A stretch of DNA of 41,662 nt from an uncultured Campylobacter sp. (GTDB lineage Bacteria; Campylobacterota; Campylobacteria; Campylobacterales; Campylobacteraceae), in the NCBI RefSeq assembly GCF_938030785.1, contig NZ_CALHIK010000069.1, positions 1-41,662 on the forward strand, in the 5' to 3' direction. Below are positions 8,137 to 15,468 of the stretch, one piece after another. Under the pieces are notes generated by a model. The model saw nothing but the letters and a program-made list of their open reading frames with translations, was not told where the DNA came from and searched no databases. The position numbers were made by a program, and so were the translations under genes. The number at the start of each line of letters is the position of its first letter. Position 1 is the first letter of the stretch.

Positions 8137-9691
8137 ACTAAGCTTCGGCGTAGCTTACGCAAGCGCGATAATTTCGGGCGAGCCGGCGGAATTTTATAAA
8201 AATTTCGCCGCTTGCTTGGACGGAATTTCTGAAGTAAATTTAGGCGGAAATTCCGATCTCGCTTGTGATGCAAATCAAAATTTTACGTATGATTTAGCGT
8301 TAAATTCTACGCAAGATTTTACAAATATTCCAGGTTGCGAGCAGAATTCTACAAATCTCGCAAATTTTGCAGCGTGCGAAAATGGTGAAAGCGTGGGGCG
8401 CGACCTTGCCGCAGAAGGTCTTTATAAAAATTATGCCAAGCTCGACTCGGAGCGGAGATTAGATAGTGAAGCGAACGGGTCTAAATTTAGCGTCTCGCGA
8501 GATTTCGATTGCAGCTCTGAGGAGACGGCGGAGATTTATAAAAATTTCGTCGCCTGCGAGGATGAAGCTTTACAAAAAAGCTCTGGAGAAAATTCAGAAA
8601 TTTCTACCCACGCTCGCTTAAAAGAGGAAATTTTAGCCTTGGAGCCTTTAAAGAAAAAGCCGGCTCTTGAGCACATTCCGCCGTTACAGCGCCGCCGCTT
8701 GGGGCTCGGGGCAAAACTTTGCATCTCGCTTTTAGGCGAAATTTCTCAAAACGCGCCGCAGAGCTTAGCCGATAAGAGCTCCTTAAATTCCGTTCCGCAA
8801 AATTTAGATTTGGATAAAAACCACGCCGCTGTGCAAAACCCACCGCCGCAGGATTTTGCAAATGAAAATTCTTTAAATTTTATGCCGCAAAATTTAGATT
8901 CGGCGCCGCAGGATTTTGCAAATGAAAATTCCTTAAATTTCGCGAGGCAAAATTCCAAAACAAACGAAAGCTCGGGAGCCTGCGATCATGCGATGCAAAG
9001 CTCCGCAACGCAGCGCGAAAGGATGCCGCTCGTCTTTTGCTCGCGCCTAGGCGAGATCAACCGCTGTTTTAGCCTGCTCGGCTCGATGGACGAAAGCATC
9101 TCGCCTTCGAGCTTTTGCGTCAGCGTACTCAACGCGATCGCGGCGCAAAATGCGATTTTTACGCAAAACCATGCCGAAATTTCGACGATCTCCGCGGCGT
9201 GCGCGCTCGAAAACGGCGCAATAATCGCGGCTGCAAGGCTGAAAGAAAGCGCAGGGGAGTTCGGCTCCGCGCAGGACGCAAACGAAGCAGGCAAAAACGG
9301 CGAATGCAAGTCGGATAACGATAAAATCGCCCTGCTCTGCTATTTTGAGGAGGTAAATAACGATTATCTGAAGCGCTGCGACTTCGCCTGTGCCCTACTT
9401 CTGGTGCTTCAGCGCGGAGATGACGTGCAGATCGAAATTTCGCCGCACGTTGCGGACGCGACGGCGCAGAGCCTAGAGCCGCAAAATCCGAAACCGCGAG
9501 CCGAGAATGAAATTTTACGAAGTTTTAAAGAGGGCGGCAAAATCCCGCTAGATACCGCGGTGGAATTTTTAGCTAAAATCCTCTCCGGCAAGCGCGAATG
9601 GCGCAGCAGCGACGGGGTTTTGGACTATCTTTGGCGCGCCAAAGATCCAGCCAAAATCGCAGCTTTTTTAAGGCAAGATCGTGAGCACTAA
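8126..9691 (+). CDS. Cys-less ketosynthase-like protein (ApeC / chain-length-factor-like), heavily expanded
   Basis: A 521-residue protein read from a TTG at 8126, 11 bp inside the previous gene. The recognisable core is split. LEHIPPLQRRRLGLGAKLCISLLGE (residues 181-205) and PLVFCSRLGEINRCFSLLGSMDESISPSSFCVSVLNAIAAQNAI (301-344) match the 'ketoacyl-synt_2' proteins of aryl polyene clusters, normally about 240 residues. No catalytic Cys in a ketosynthase nucleophile elbow is visible, so it likely acts as the non-catalytic partner of the 3841 ketosynthase; the family's usual SVHNA is SVLNA here. Residues about 25-175 and 206-298 are low-complexity expansions. The first repeats a YKNFAACxDE motif (near residues 24, 79, 100, 138). 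The second contains a 20-residue tandem repeat (PQDFANENSLNF). Despite these the frame stays open, which argues for selection on the full protein. Confidence 0.75.
   Translation: MQNKLSFGVAYASAIISGEPAEFYKNFAACLDGISEVNLGGNSDLACDANQNFTYDLALNSTQDFTNIPGCEQNSTNLANFAACENGESVGRDLAAEGLYKNYAKLDSERRLDSEANGSKFSVSRDFDCSSEETAEIYKNFVACEDEALQKSSGENSEISTHARLKEEILALEPLKKKPALEHIPPLQRRRLGLGAKLCISLLGEISQNAPQSLADKSSLNSVPQNLDLDKNHAAVQNPPPQDFANENSLNFMPQNLDSAPQDFANENSLNFARQNSKTNESSGACDHAMQSSATQRERMPLVFCSRLGEINRCFSLLGSMDESISPSSFCVSVLNAIAAQNAIFTQNHAEISTISAACALENGAIIAAARLKESAGEFGSAQDANEAGKNGECKSDNDKIALLCYFEEVNNDYLKRCDFACALLLVLQRGDDVQIEISPHVADATAQSLEPQNPKPRAENEILRSFKEGGKIPLDTAVEFLAKILSGKREWRSSDGVLDYLWRAKDPAKIAAFLRQDREH
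8781..8946 (+). repeat. 60-bp tandem repeat inside the Cys-less ketosynthase gene
   Basis: The stretch 8845-8880 recurs almost perfectly at 8905-8940, a period of 60 bp equal to 20 codons, both encoding PQDFANENSLNF. A more diverged relative of the second half lies at 8781-8810 (compare 8871-8900, both encoding a SLNF/S-x-PQNLD segment). The period is a multiple of three, so expansion or contraction keeps the frame. Confidence 0.85.
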
Positions 9692-10226
9692 AATAGTAAA
9701 ATTTTATCGCATGAGCAAGCGCAGCGAGACGAGCAAATTTGATCAAAATCTCAGGCTACGCGGAGCCGCAAAGGCGCGAACGACGAGCTTTAAATTTAGC
9801 CGCTCCGCCAAACGCGGATATAGTGAAAGTTTTAAATTTAGCCGCGCCATCAAACACGAGCTCGCCCAAACGGCGCATCTTAAAAGCACGCCGAAAGGGC
9901 GCGCGCCGTGCGCCCCCAAATCGCGTTGCAGTAAGGCGCGCTACGAAAATACGCCGCCGAGGCATACGCAACGAACCCAAAAAAATCCACCTAAACGGTG
10001 CGAGTTGCGAGCTATAAAAATTTTACTGCAGCGGCGCGTAGAAAACACCGCACAATTCCGCTATAAAAACAGGTGCGGCGAGCCGAAACAGTACGCGCGG
10101 CGGGCTGTAAATTTTATAAATTTAGCAGAACAAAGTTTGCGCTACGAGTTTAAATTTAGCCGCGCGATGAACCGAGTAGCCGCTCGGGCAAGATGCGCAC
10201 GGCAAGGCGGTTGCGATGAATTTTAA
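9681..10226 (+). CDS. Unrecognised basic, repeat-bearing reading frame in the polyene operon
   Basis: A possible 181-residue protein from a GTG at 9681 that overlaps the end of the previous gene by 11 bp; its own end overlaps the next frame by 11 bp. I recognise no family. It is rich in Arg, Lys, Ala and Ser and carries a recurring SFKFSRSAKRG / SFKFSRAIKHE / EFKFSRAMNRV motif (near residues 36, 50, 155), encoded by TTTAAATTTAGCCGC words. It has no signal peptide, no membrane segment and no ribosome-binding site of note. For translation, it is tiled exactly between genes of a tight operon. Against it, composition looks like the repeat-filled spacers. It may be a decayed gene or an expanded spacer that happens to stay open. 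Confidence 0.3.
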   Translation: MSTKIVKFYRMSKRSETSKFDQNLRLRGAAKARTTSFKFSRSAKRGYSESFKFSRAIKHELAQTAHLKSTPKGRAPCAPKSRCSKARYENTPPRHTQRTQKNPPKRCELRAIKILLQRRVENTAQFRYKNRCGEPKQYARRAVNFINLAEQSLRYEFKFSRAMNRVAARARCARQGGCDEF

Positions 10227-10782
10227 ATTTAACTGCGCCGCGAGCTATAAATTTAACCAGACGGCGCGTCGTATGGCGGCGTCAAAACACCGCATATGGC
10301 GCTTCGCAGAAATTCTATCGCAATGGCGCGCGTGGCAAACCGCTGAAATTCTACCGCAACGATATGTGCAGCAAAAGATAGAAGCTCCATCGCAGCAATA
10401 CGCACGACGAAGCGTGCGGCAAGCTACGGAAATTTCACCAAGGCAGCACATGCCGCAAACGGTAAGAATTCTACAAAAATGCAGTTTGCCGTGCGCCGCA
10501 AAAATTCCATCGTTTCGGCATATGCACGGCGCCGAGATCGACTCCGCTCAGACCATGAAAATTCTATTGCTTCGGCACACATCGCAAGGCGAAATATCGC
10601 GCGCAGAAAATCGCGAAAACTACGCTGCGATGCGGCAGGCGGCAAGCCGTAGAAATTTTATCGAGATCGCGCGCATGATGAGCCATCAAATCCCCGCCGA
10701 GAACCACAAAATCATCGCCGAAAGCTGTAAAATTCTCATCGAGAGGCATAAAATCCCCGCCGAAAGAGGCGTCGCGCGATGA
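10216..10782 (+). CDS. Unrecognised Gln/Arg-rich repeat reading frame in the polyene operon
   Basis: A possible 188-residue protein from an ATG at 10216, overlapping the previous frame by 11 bp, with its stop overlapping the acyltransferase start by 4 bp (ATGA). The sequence is built of degenerate units of about 15-20 residues, such as AEILSQWRAWQ / AEILPQRYVQQ / ATEISPRQHMPQ / VRILQKC. Units ending HKIPAEN, CKILIERHKIPAER occur near the C-terminus. It is basic, soluble-looking and has no known motif. The exact ATGA junction with the acyltransferase is what one expects of a translated operon gene. The repeats and lack of homology are what one expects of an expanded non-coding segment. I cannot decide from sequence alone. 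Confidence 0.35.
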   Translation: MNFKFNCAASYKFNQTARRMAASKHRIWRFAEILSQWRAWQTAEILPQRYVQQKIEAPSQQYARRSVRQATEISPRQHMPQTVRILQKCSLPCAAKIPSFRHMHGAEIDSAQTMKILLLRHTSQGEISRAENRENYAAMRQAASRRNFIEIARMMSHQIPAENHKIIAESCKILIERHKIPAERGVAR

Positions 10783-11534
10783 AGCAGTTAAATCCGCTAA
10801 GGCGCAAGCTTAAACAGATCGGCATCGCGTTATCCTTCGCAAGCTTCGGCGCGCTGTGTATGTTAGGCAACCTACTCTTCCTCCCCGTAGCGCTACTACG
10901 GCTAAACCGAATAGAGGTCGTGCGAAATTTCGTGCGCGATTTCATAATGATCTCGTGGCGCATATTTTTGCTGCTCGCGCGACTTTACGGCAGCATCGGC
11001 GTGAGCTGGCGCTACACGCTCCCGCCTAGCGGCGCTCTCATCATCGCAAACCACCCTAGCCTGCTCGACGTGGTGATCTTTTTAGCTCACGTGCGACGCG
11101 CAAACTGCGTAGTCAAGGAAAGCCTGTGCAAAAACCCTTTCCTCTCCGCCGCCATCGCAGCTGCGGGCTACATCCCAAACACCGGCTCGGAAGCGATGAT
11201 AGATGCGTGCCGAAGCGCCCTTGCGCGAGGAGAAAGCCTAATCATCTTCCCCGAGGGCACGCGCACCGCGGATCGCATCGCCATGCACAAAGCGGCGTTT
11301 TACATCGCGATAAATTTCGCAAAAAGCATAAACTGCGTCGCGATAAAAATGGATCCTAAAAGCCTAAAAAAAGGACAAGTATGGTACGATACGCCCGAGG
11401 TTCGGATGAAATACGACCTCTACGAGCTGTGCGCGCTGGATCTAACGGGCTTTGAGCCGGATCGCCCAAACCCGATCCGAGTGCGCAAACTCTACGAAAA
11501 AATATCAAATCTATATGAAAAGGAGAAGCTGTGA
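10779..11534 (+). CDS. 1-acyl-glycerol-3-phosphate acyltransferase-like (PlsC family)
   Basis: A 251-residue PlsC-family acyltransferase. A hydrophobic N-terminal segment (residues 15-40) would anchor it to the inner membrane. The catalytic HX4D motif is NHPSLLD (residues 91-97) and the acceptor-binding block is FPEGTRT (157-163). In aryl polyene clusters such an enzyme is thought to help attach the polyene to a lipid-like anchor; it could acylate a glycerol-type or sugar acceptor. Start overlaps the preceding unknown frame (ATGA) and its end overlaps the first ACP (GTGA), so it is translated within the operon. The housekeeping plsC usually lies elsewhere, and this one is divergent in length and context. 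Confidence 0.85.
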   Translation: MKQLNPLRRKLKQIGIALSFASFGALCMLGNLLFLPVALLRLNRIEVVRNFVRDFIMISWRIFLLLARLYGSIGVSWRYTLPPSGALIIANHPSLLDVVIFLAHVRRANCVVKESLCKNPFLSAAIAAAGYIPNTGSEAMIDACRSALARGESLIIFPEGTRTADRIAMHKAAFYIAINFAKSINCVAIKMDPKSLKKGQVWYDTPEVRMKYDLYELCALDLTGFEPDRPNPIRVRKLYEKISNLYEKEKL

Positions 11535-11797
11535 ACGAAGAAATTTTGGAGCTTAAGGAGCTGATCATTTCGGGGCTGAACCTCGAAGACGTAGCGCCGG
11601 GCGACATAAATGACGATGAGCCGCTTTTTGGCGACGGGCTCGGGCTCGATTCGGTCGATGCGCTGGAGCTCGGGCTTTTGGTGCAGAAAAAATACGGCAT
11701 CGTGCTTAACTCAAAAACCCAAAATTTAAAGCAAATTTTCTCATCCGTTGCGTCTTTGGCGCAATACATCGCCGAAAATAGGAGTAAAAATGAGTAA
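11531..11797 (+). CDS. Acyl carrier protein 1 of polyene operon
   Basis: An 88-residue acyl carrier protein starting with GTG at 11531, overlapping the acyltransferase stop, with AGGAGAAG just upstream. The phosphopantetheine site is Ser41 in FGDGLGLDSVDALELGLL. Helix I is acidic (MNEEILELKELIISGLN) as usual. It is followed directly by a second carrier protein with an 8-bp overlap; pairs of carrier proteins (ApeE and ApeF) are standard in aryl polyene operons. Substrate division between the two is unknown. Confidence 0.92.
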   Translation: MNEEILELKELIISGLNLEDVAPGDINDDEPLFGDGLGLDSVDALELGLLVQKKYGIVLNSKTQNLKQIFSSVASLAQYIAENRSKNE

Positions 11798-12068
11798 AGA
11801 TGAAATTTTTGAAATTTTAAAAAAGGCGCTCGTGGAACTCTTCGAGATCGACGAGAGCAAGGTTGTGCCTGAGGCTAAAATTTACGAGGATCTGCAGATC
11901 GACAGCATCGACGCGATCGATCTGGTCGATTACGTCAAGAAAAACACGGGCTATAAGCTGATGCCCGATGATTTTAAAAACATACAAACCCTTGGCGACA
12001 TCGTGGATGCCGTAGCGGCGAAGCTCGATCAAGGCGCGAGCGTGGAAACTACGGGCGGCGAGAGTTAA
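11790..12068 (+). CDS. Acyl carrier protein 2 of polyene operon
   Basis: A 92-residue acyl carrier protein. I place the start at the ATG at 11790 because GGAG lies 6 nt upstream and the resulting N-terminus (MSKDEIFEILKKALVELFEID) aligns with helix I of carrier proteins; an earlier in-frame start at 11748 would lie inside the first ACP. The phosphopantetheine attachment site is Ser39 in EDLQIDSIDAIDLVDYV, the typical DSID form seen in polyketide-like carrier proteins. The C-terminal tail is short and polar. Confidence 0.93.
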   Translation: MSKDEIFEILKKALVELFEIDESKVVPEAKIYEDLQIDSIDAIDLVDYVKKNTGYKLMPDDFKNIQTLGDIVDAVAAKLDQGASVETTGGES

Positions 12069-12803
12069 ATTTCGCCGTGCGGCGCGGCAAGATCGCGTGC
12101 GTTGCGGTTTGGCAGTTTACTTTGCGGCGGCACAGAGGCGGCGATTGACTTGATAGATAAAACATACGGCAGCGTTTGTTTGACGACGCATGTTGAATTG
12201 ATAATGTGCGGCACATATTATCAAAGGTGCGCGACGAGCGGCGAACGTTTTATTGAAAGAGTGTGGGGCGAGCGGCTTTTGCAGGCTTAGCGGTTAAGCG
12301 ACATAGCGCAAAGCTCGCTTATTTGCCGCTTTTGAGCTAGCATGCAAAGCGCTTTGTAGATCAAAATTTTAAAATTTTAATCCGCGAGCTTGAGTGAAAT
12401 TTTGAAATTTTAAAGGCGTTGTTTCTTTTGAGACCGTCGTTTTCGTAAAATTTCAAAATTTTAAAATTTCGGCTAAATTTGATTTAGCGGATCTGATCGC
12501 AAGTGCGGCGCCGCGAGTTAAATTAAGGCGCAGCTAAATTTAAAAGCGGCGCTGCCAGAATTACAATGCGGCGAGCAAGGCTAAATTTAAATTTTAAAAG
12601 CATAGCGCCTAAAATTTGAACGCCGAAGCTAAATTTAAAATATCGAAGCGCGGTAATAATCGCGCCGATCGCGCCTGCGGCAAGAGCCTAACCGCCGTAA
12701 CAAAAACCAAAACCACCGCAACAAAGCCTAGCCGGCCGCGGTAAAACAAAATTGCCGCGGCAAAAAACCAAGCCCTCGCGGCTAAATTTAAGGATTACAA
12801 AGA
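12069..12803. other. Spacer within the polyene operon, rich in AAATTT/AAAATTTT words
   Basis: About 735 bp with no credible gene, splitting the operon into two halves. The segment 12360-12480 carries several self-complementary AAAATTTTAAAATTTT blocks, and 12680-12780 carries repeated CCGC(C/G)G/AACAAA words ending at GCCGCGG. A short frame at 12102-12290 has no ribosome-binding site or family resemblance. No terminator with a T-run or clear promoter is visible, so transcription may simply continue. Confidence 0.5.
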
Positions 12804-13343
12804 TTGCGACGAACGATATTTTTAAAAACAGCTACCATAATTTTAAGCGTGTTTTACCCTTTCGGCCTCTATTTTTTGCACGGCGGCGCGCGGGTCTGCT
12901 TGCTCGCGGCTATGAGCGCGCTATGGGGCGCGCGAGCTGTTTTTGAAAGTAAAGATCGCGCTATTAAGGGCGCGAGCGCGGCATTTTTTGCGCTGTGCGC
13001 TATATTTGGCAGCGGAGCGCTTGCGTATCTGTATCCACTCATAATAAATTTCTCGCTCGCGGCGCTTTTTGCGCTCAGCCTAAGATCGACGCCCGCGATC
13101 ACGCGCCTAGCGCTTTTGAAGCGGCCAGGTCTCAACGAGCACGGCCGCGCCTACACGCGCAAGCTGACCGAAATTTGGCTCGGATTTTTCGTGCTAAACG
13201 GCCTACTTAGCGCGGCGCTGCTGTTACCGCGAGATAAAATTTATTGGAGCGTTTATTGCGGCGCGATCTCATACGTCCTCATCGGCGCGCTGATCGGCGG
13301 CGAGATGATTTTTAGGAAATTTTATGTTAAAAAATTTGATTAG
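12804..13343 (+). CDS. Integral membrane protein of polyene cluster (ApeG / COG4648-like)
   Basis: A 179-residue protein with about five membrane segments (residues 5-25, 28-45, 58-75, 76-95, then two near 120-145 and 148-168). The TTG at 12804 is used because AAGGA lies about 10 nt upstream and the first helix (TIILSVFYPFGLYFL) then begins normally. An ordered run of small membrane proteins just before the AMP-ligase is typical of aryl polyene clusters, where the family is annotated COG4648. The motif LTEIWLGFFVLNGLLSAALLL and a YWSVYCGAISYVLIGALIGGE end fit that family as I remember it. It overlaps the ligase gene by 20 bp. The biochemical role is unknown. Confidence 0.75.
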   Translation: MRRTIFLKTATIILSVFYPFGLYFLHGGARVCLLAAMSALWGARAVFESKDRAIKGASAAFFALCAIFGSGALAYLYPLIINFSLAALFALSLRSTPAITRLALLKRPGLNEHGRAYTRKLTEIWLGFFVLNGLLSAALLLPRDKIYWSVYCGAISYVLIGALIGGEMIFRKFYVKKFD

Positions 13344-15468
13344 TTATTTGAGGCCTTACGAGCGCGAAATCCTTGCCGCGGCGGCTCTTGCGCGCGATTT
13401 GGCGGAAACTCGGTGCAAGCAGAGCGAAGCGGCAAGCTTAAAAGGCGCGGATAAACTCCGAAGCAGCGCGGCAAGCGCAAATTTAAAAGGCGCGGAAAAT
13501 TCCAGTAGAAGCGCAAATCTCAATGATGCGAAAAATTCTATCGACGGCGCAGGTGCCGCGCGCGCCCTGCAAGCGGCGCAGACGCAAGAGCAAAAAAACG
13601 CGCCGATGATCGAAATTTACGGCGAAGACGCGGCAGAGTTCATTGCGTTTTTTTTCGGCGCGCTGATTGCGGGCTTTGCGCCCGTGCTGCTGCGAGAGCC
13701 CAAATTTAGCGGCGAATTTCATCTCGGCGGCGACGTGAAAATTCTAAATCTCGCCGCAGCACAAAATTTAGACGAATTCTGCTCCCATGATTTAGAAAAC
13801 ATTTCGCCGCACGATACCGAAAAATCTGCGCCTAAAATTTCATCTAAAAACGCGCCGCAAAATCACGCGCCGTGCGAGCAAGAGGCTGTCTCTTTGCATC
13901 TGCTGCGCGCCGATCAAAAATTTTATATCAAAACTTCGGGCTCTACGGGCGAGGCGAAAAATATCGAAAAAAGCCTGCGCGATATGGTTTTGGAGGCGGA
14001 ATTTTTGGTAGAACGATTCGGTCTTTGCGCAAGCGATCGATTTTTATCTGGCGTCTCGCACCAAAATATGTTCGGGCTCACCTTTAGCATCTTCGTGCCG
14101 CTGCTTTGCGGCTCACGCACGCAAAAAGGCGGGCTAAACTACCCTGAAATCATCCTCGCAGCCGATCTTGCAGGCGCCGTGCTGATCAGCTCGCCCACGG
14201 TGCTAGGTACGCTGTGCGAGCACGCAGATGCTGCAAACATAGCACCTTTGAGCACCATTTTTAGCGCGGGTGCGCCGCTAAGTCCTGCGATCCGAGATAG
14301 GTTGGCGGCGCTTAGCAGTGCCCGAATCATCGATATTTACGGCTCCAGCGAAACTGGCGTGATCGCCTCCAACGAGGGCGCGGGGCTTAAGAAATTCGCT
14401 CCCGTTAGCGTGCAGATCCGCACGGATATCGATAGCGGCGGTACGGCAAAACGCGAGGGCGAGCTCTTTGATCCTGCGGCAAGCTCTTGCGGCGAAAATT
14501 CTATGGCAGAGCCTAAAACGCGCTGTGCGGACGGGCAAAATACAGACGGGCAAGACACAAACCGCTTGGGCGAGCAGGCGTCTAAATTTAGTGCAGACGC
14601 TGGCGATAAAACCGCAGCCAGCCAGAAAAACAGCTCCGCACCGAGCTCCGCGACGAAACACGACGATAAATTTGCGCAGGCAGAGGGGCTTTGCGATAAA
14701 TTTGGGGCAAAGCAGCCCGCCGACAAATTTTCGCAAACGGGCGAGTTTACGATCAGCTCTCCTTGGTGCGAGCGCTTTGAAAGCCGCGATTTCGGCTATG
14801 TGCGCGCAGACGAGATCACGCTTTTGGGGCGCGGCGACCGCACCGTCAAAATCAACGAAAACCGCGTGAGCCTCGATCTGCTCGAAGCCAAACTCCGCTC
14901 GCACGAATTTATCGGCGAGTGCAGGATCGATCTACACCCGCAGCGCGACCGCGCCGTAGCTCTTATCAAGCTTAGCGAGCGCGGCGAGCAGGCGTTTCGC
15001 GCAGGCGGCAAAAAGGGCGTCACGGATGAATTAAAGGCCTTTTTGAAGCCCGAATTCGGCGCGATTTTGCGCTACTTCAAAATCGCGAACAAGCTGCCTT
15101 TTAACGAGCAGGGCAAGCTAAGCAAAAAGGACTTTTTAAGCGCCCTACAGCGTTACGAGGTGCCGGTTTTTGAGCGGAGCGCGGAGAATGAGTTTTGCGC
15201 GAAGGTGCGTGCAAGCGATTTTTATTTCGACGGACACTTTGCGCGATTTCCGCTAGTGCCCGCGTTTATGCAGCTTCGCTTCGTATTGATCTGCGCAAAA
15301 GCCCTCGGCTACGAGCTGGACGGCACGCAAAAGATAGAAAATTTAAAATTTAAAAATTTCATCCGCCCGGGCGATGAAATTTTAATCAAAATCACCGAGG
15401 CAAGCGGCAAACTCCGCTTTGAAATTTCAAACGACAAGGTCTGCGCCAGTGGAAGAATTTACCTTTAA
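13324..15468 (+). CDS. AMP-dependent aryl/acyl ligase fused to hot-dog dehydratase (ApeH-ApeI-like)
   Basis: A 714-residue two-domain protein. Residues about 90-610 are an adenylate-forming ligase: P-loop KTSGSTGEAK (203-212), SSPTVLGTL, SAGAPLSP, YGSSETG (339-345), the hinge region FGYVRAD and GRGDRTVKINENRV (502-515), and the C-terminal KLPFNEQGKLSKKDF with the catalytic Lys. Residues about 610-714 are a FabZ/ApeI-like dehydratase with DGHFARFPLVPAFMQLRF (His638) and FKNFIRPGDEILIKI. The ligase should activate the aryl starter acid and load it on a carrier protein, and the dehydratase would pair with the 5325 product. In enterobacterial clusters these are two genes. Low-complexity insertions lie at residues about 28-92, 145-190 and 380-470, all at surface positions between ligase motifs. 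Confidence 0.88.
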   Translation: MLKNLISYLRPYEREILAAAALARDLAETRCKQSEAASLKGADKLRSSAASANLKGAENSSRSANLNDAKNSIDGAGAARALQAAQTQEQKNAPMIEIYGEDAAEFIAFFFGALIAGFAPVLLREPKFSGEFHLGGDVKILNLAAAQNLDEFCSHDLENISPHDTEKSAPKISSKNAPQNHAPCEQEAVSLHLLRADQKFYIKTSGSTGEAKNIEKSLRDMVLEAEFLVERFGLCASDRFLSGVSHQNMFGLTFSIFVPLLCGSRTQKGGLNYPEIILAADLAGAVLISSPTVLGTLCEHADAANIAPLSTIFSAGAPLSPAIRDRLAALSSARIIDIYGSSETGVIASNEGAGLKKFAPVSVQIRTDIDSGGTAKREGELFDPAASSCGENSMAEPKTRCADGQNTDGQDTNRLGEQASKFSADAGDKTAASQKNSSAPSSATKHDDKFAQAEGLCDKFGAKQPADKFSQTGEFTISSPWCERFESRDFGYVRADEITLLGRGDRTVKINENRVSLDLLEAKLRSHEFIGECRIDLHPQRDRAVALIKLSERGEQAFRAGGKKGVTDELKAFLKPEFGAILRYFKIANKLPFNEQGKLSKKDFLSALQRYEVPVFERSAENEFCAKVRASDFYFDGHFARFPLVPAFMQLRFVLICAKALGYELDGTQKIENLKFKNFIRPGDEILIKITEASGKLRFEISNDKVCASGRIYL

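Noticed and set aside
8840..8946. Possible CRISPR array or IS element at the 60-bp repeat
   Set aside because: Only two to three adjacent copies, no spacers, inside a coding frame; no transposase or terminal inverted repeats anywhere in the window.
3841..11800. Reading the cluster as ordinary type II fatty acid synthesis
   Set aside because: The presence of an AMP-ligase, GT/AT fusion, LolA-like carrier, MMPL exporter, Cys-less ketosynthase partner and two ACPs, and the absence of an enoyl reductase, fit a polyene pathway, not saturated fatty acids.
12102..12290. Short open frame after the second ACP
   Set aside because: No start signal and no recognisable domain; it lies in repeat-filled spacer.
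14278..14904. 208-codon minus-strand frame inside the ligase gene
   Set aside because: Mirror frame of a well-supported enzyme; high-GC codon bias produces long antisense frames throughout the operon.
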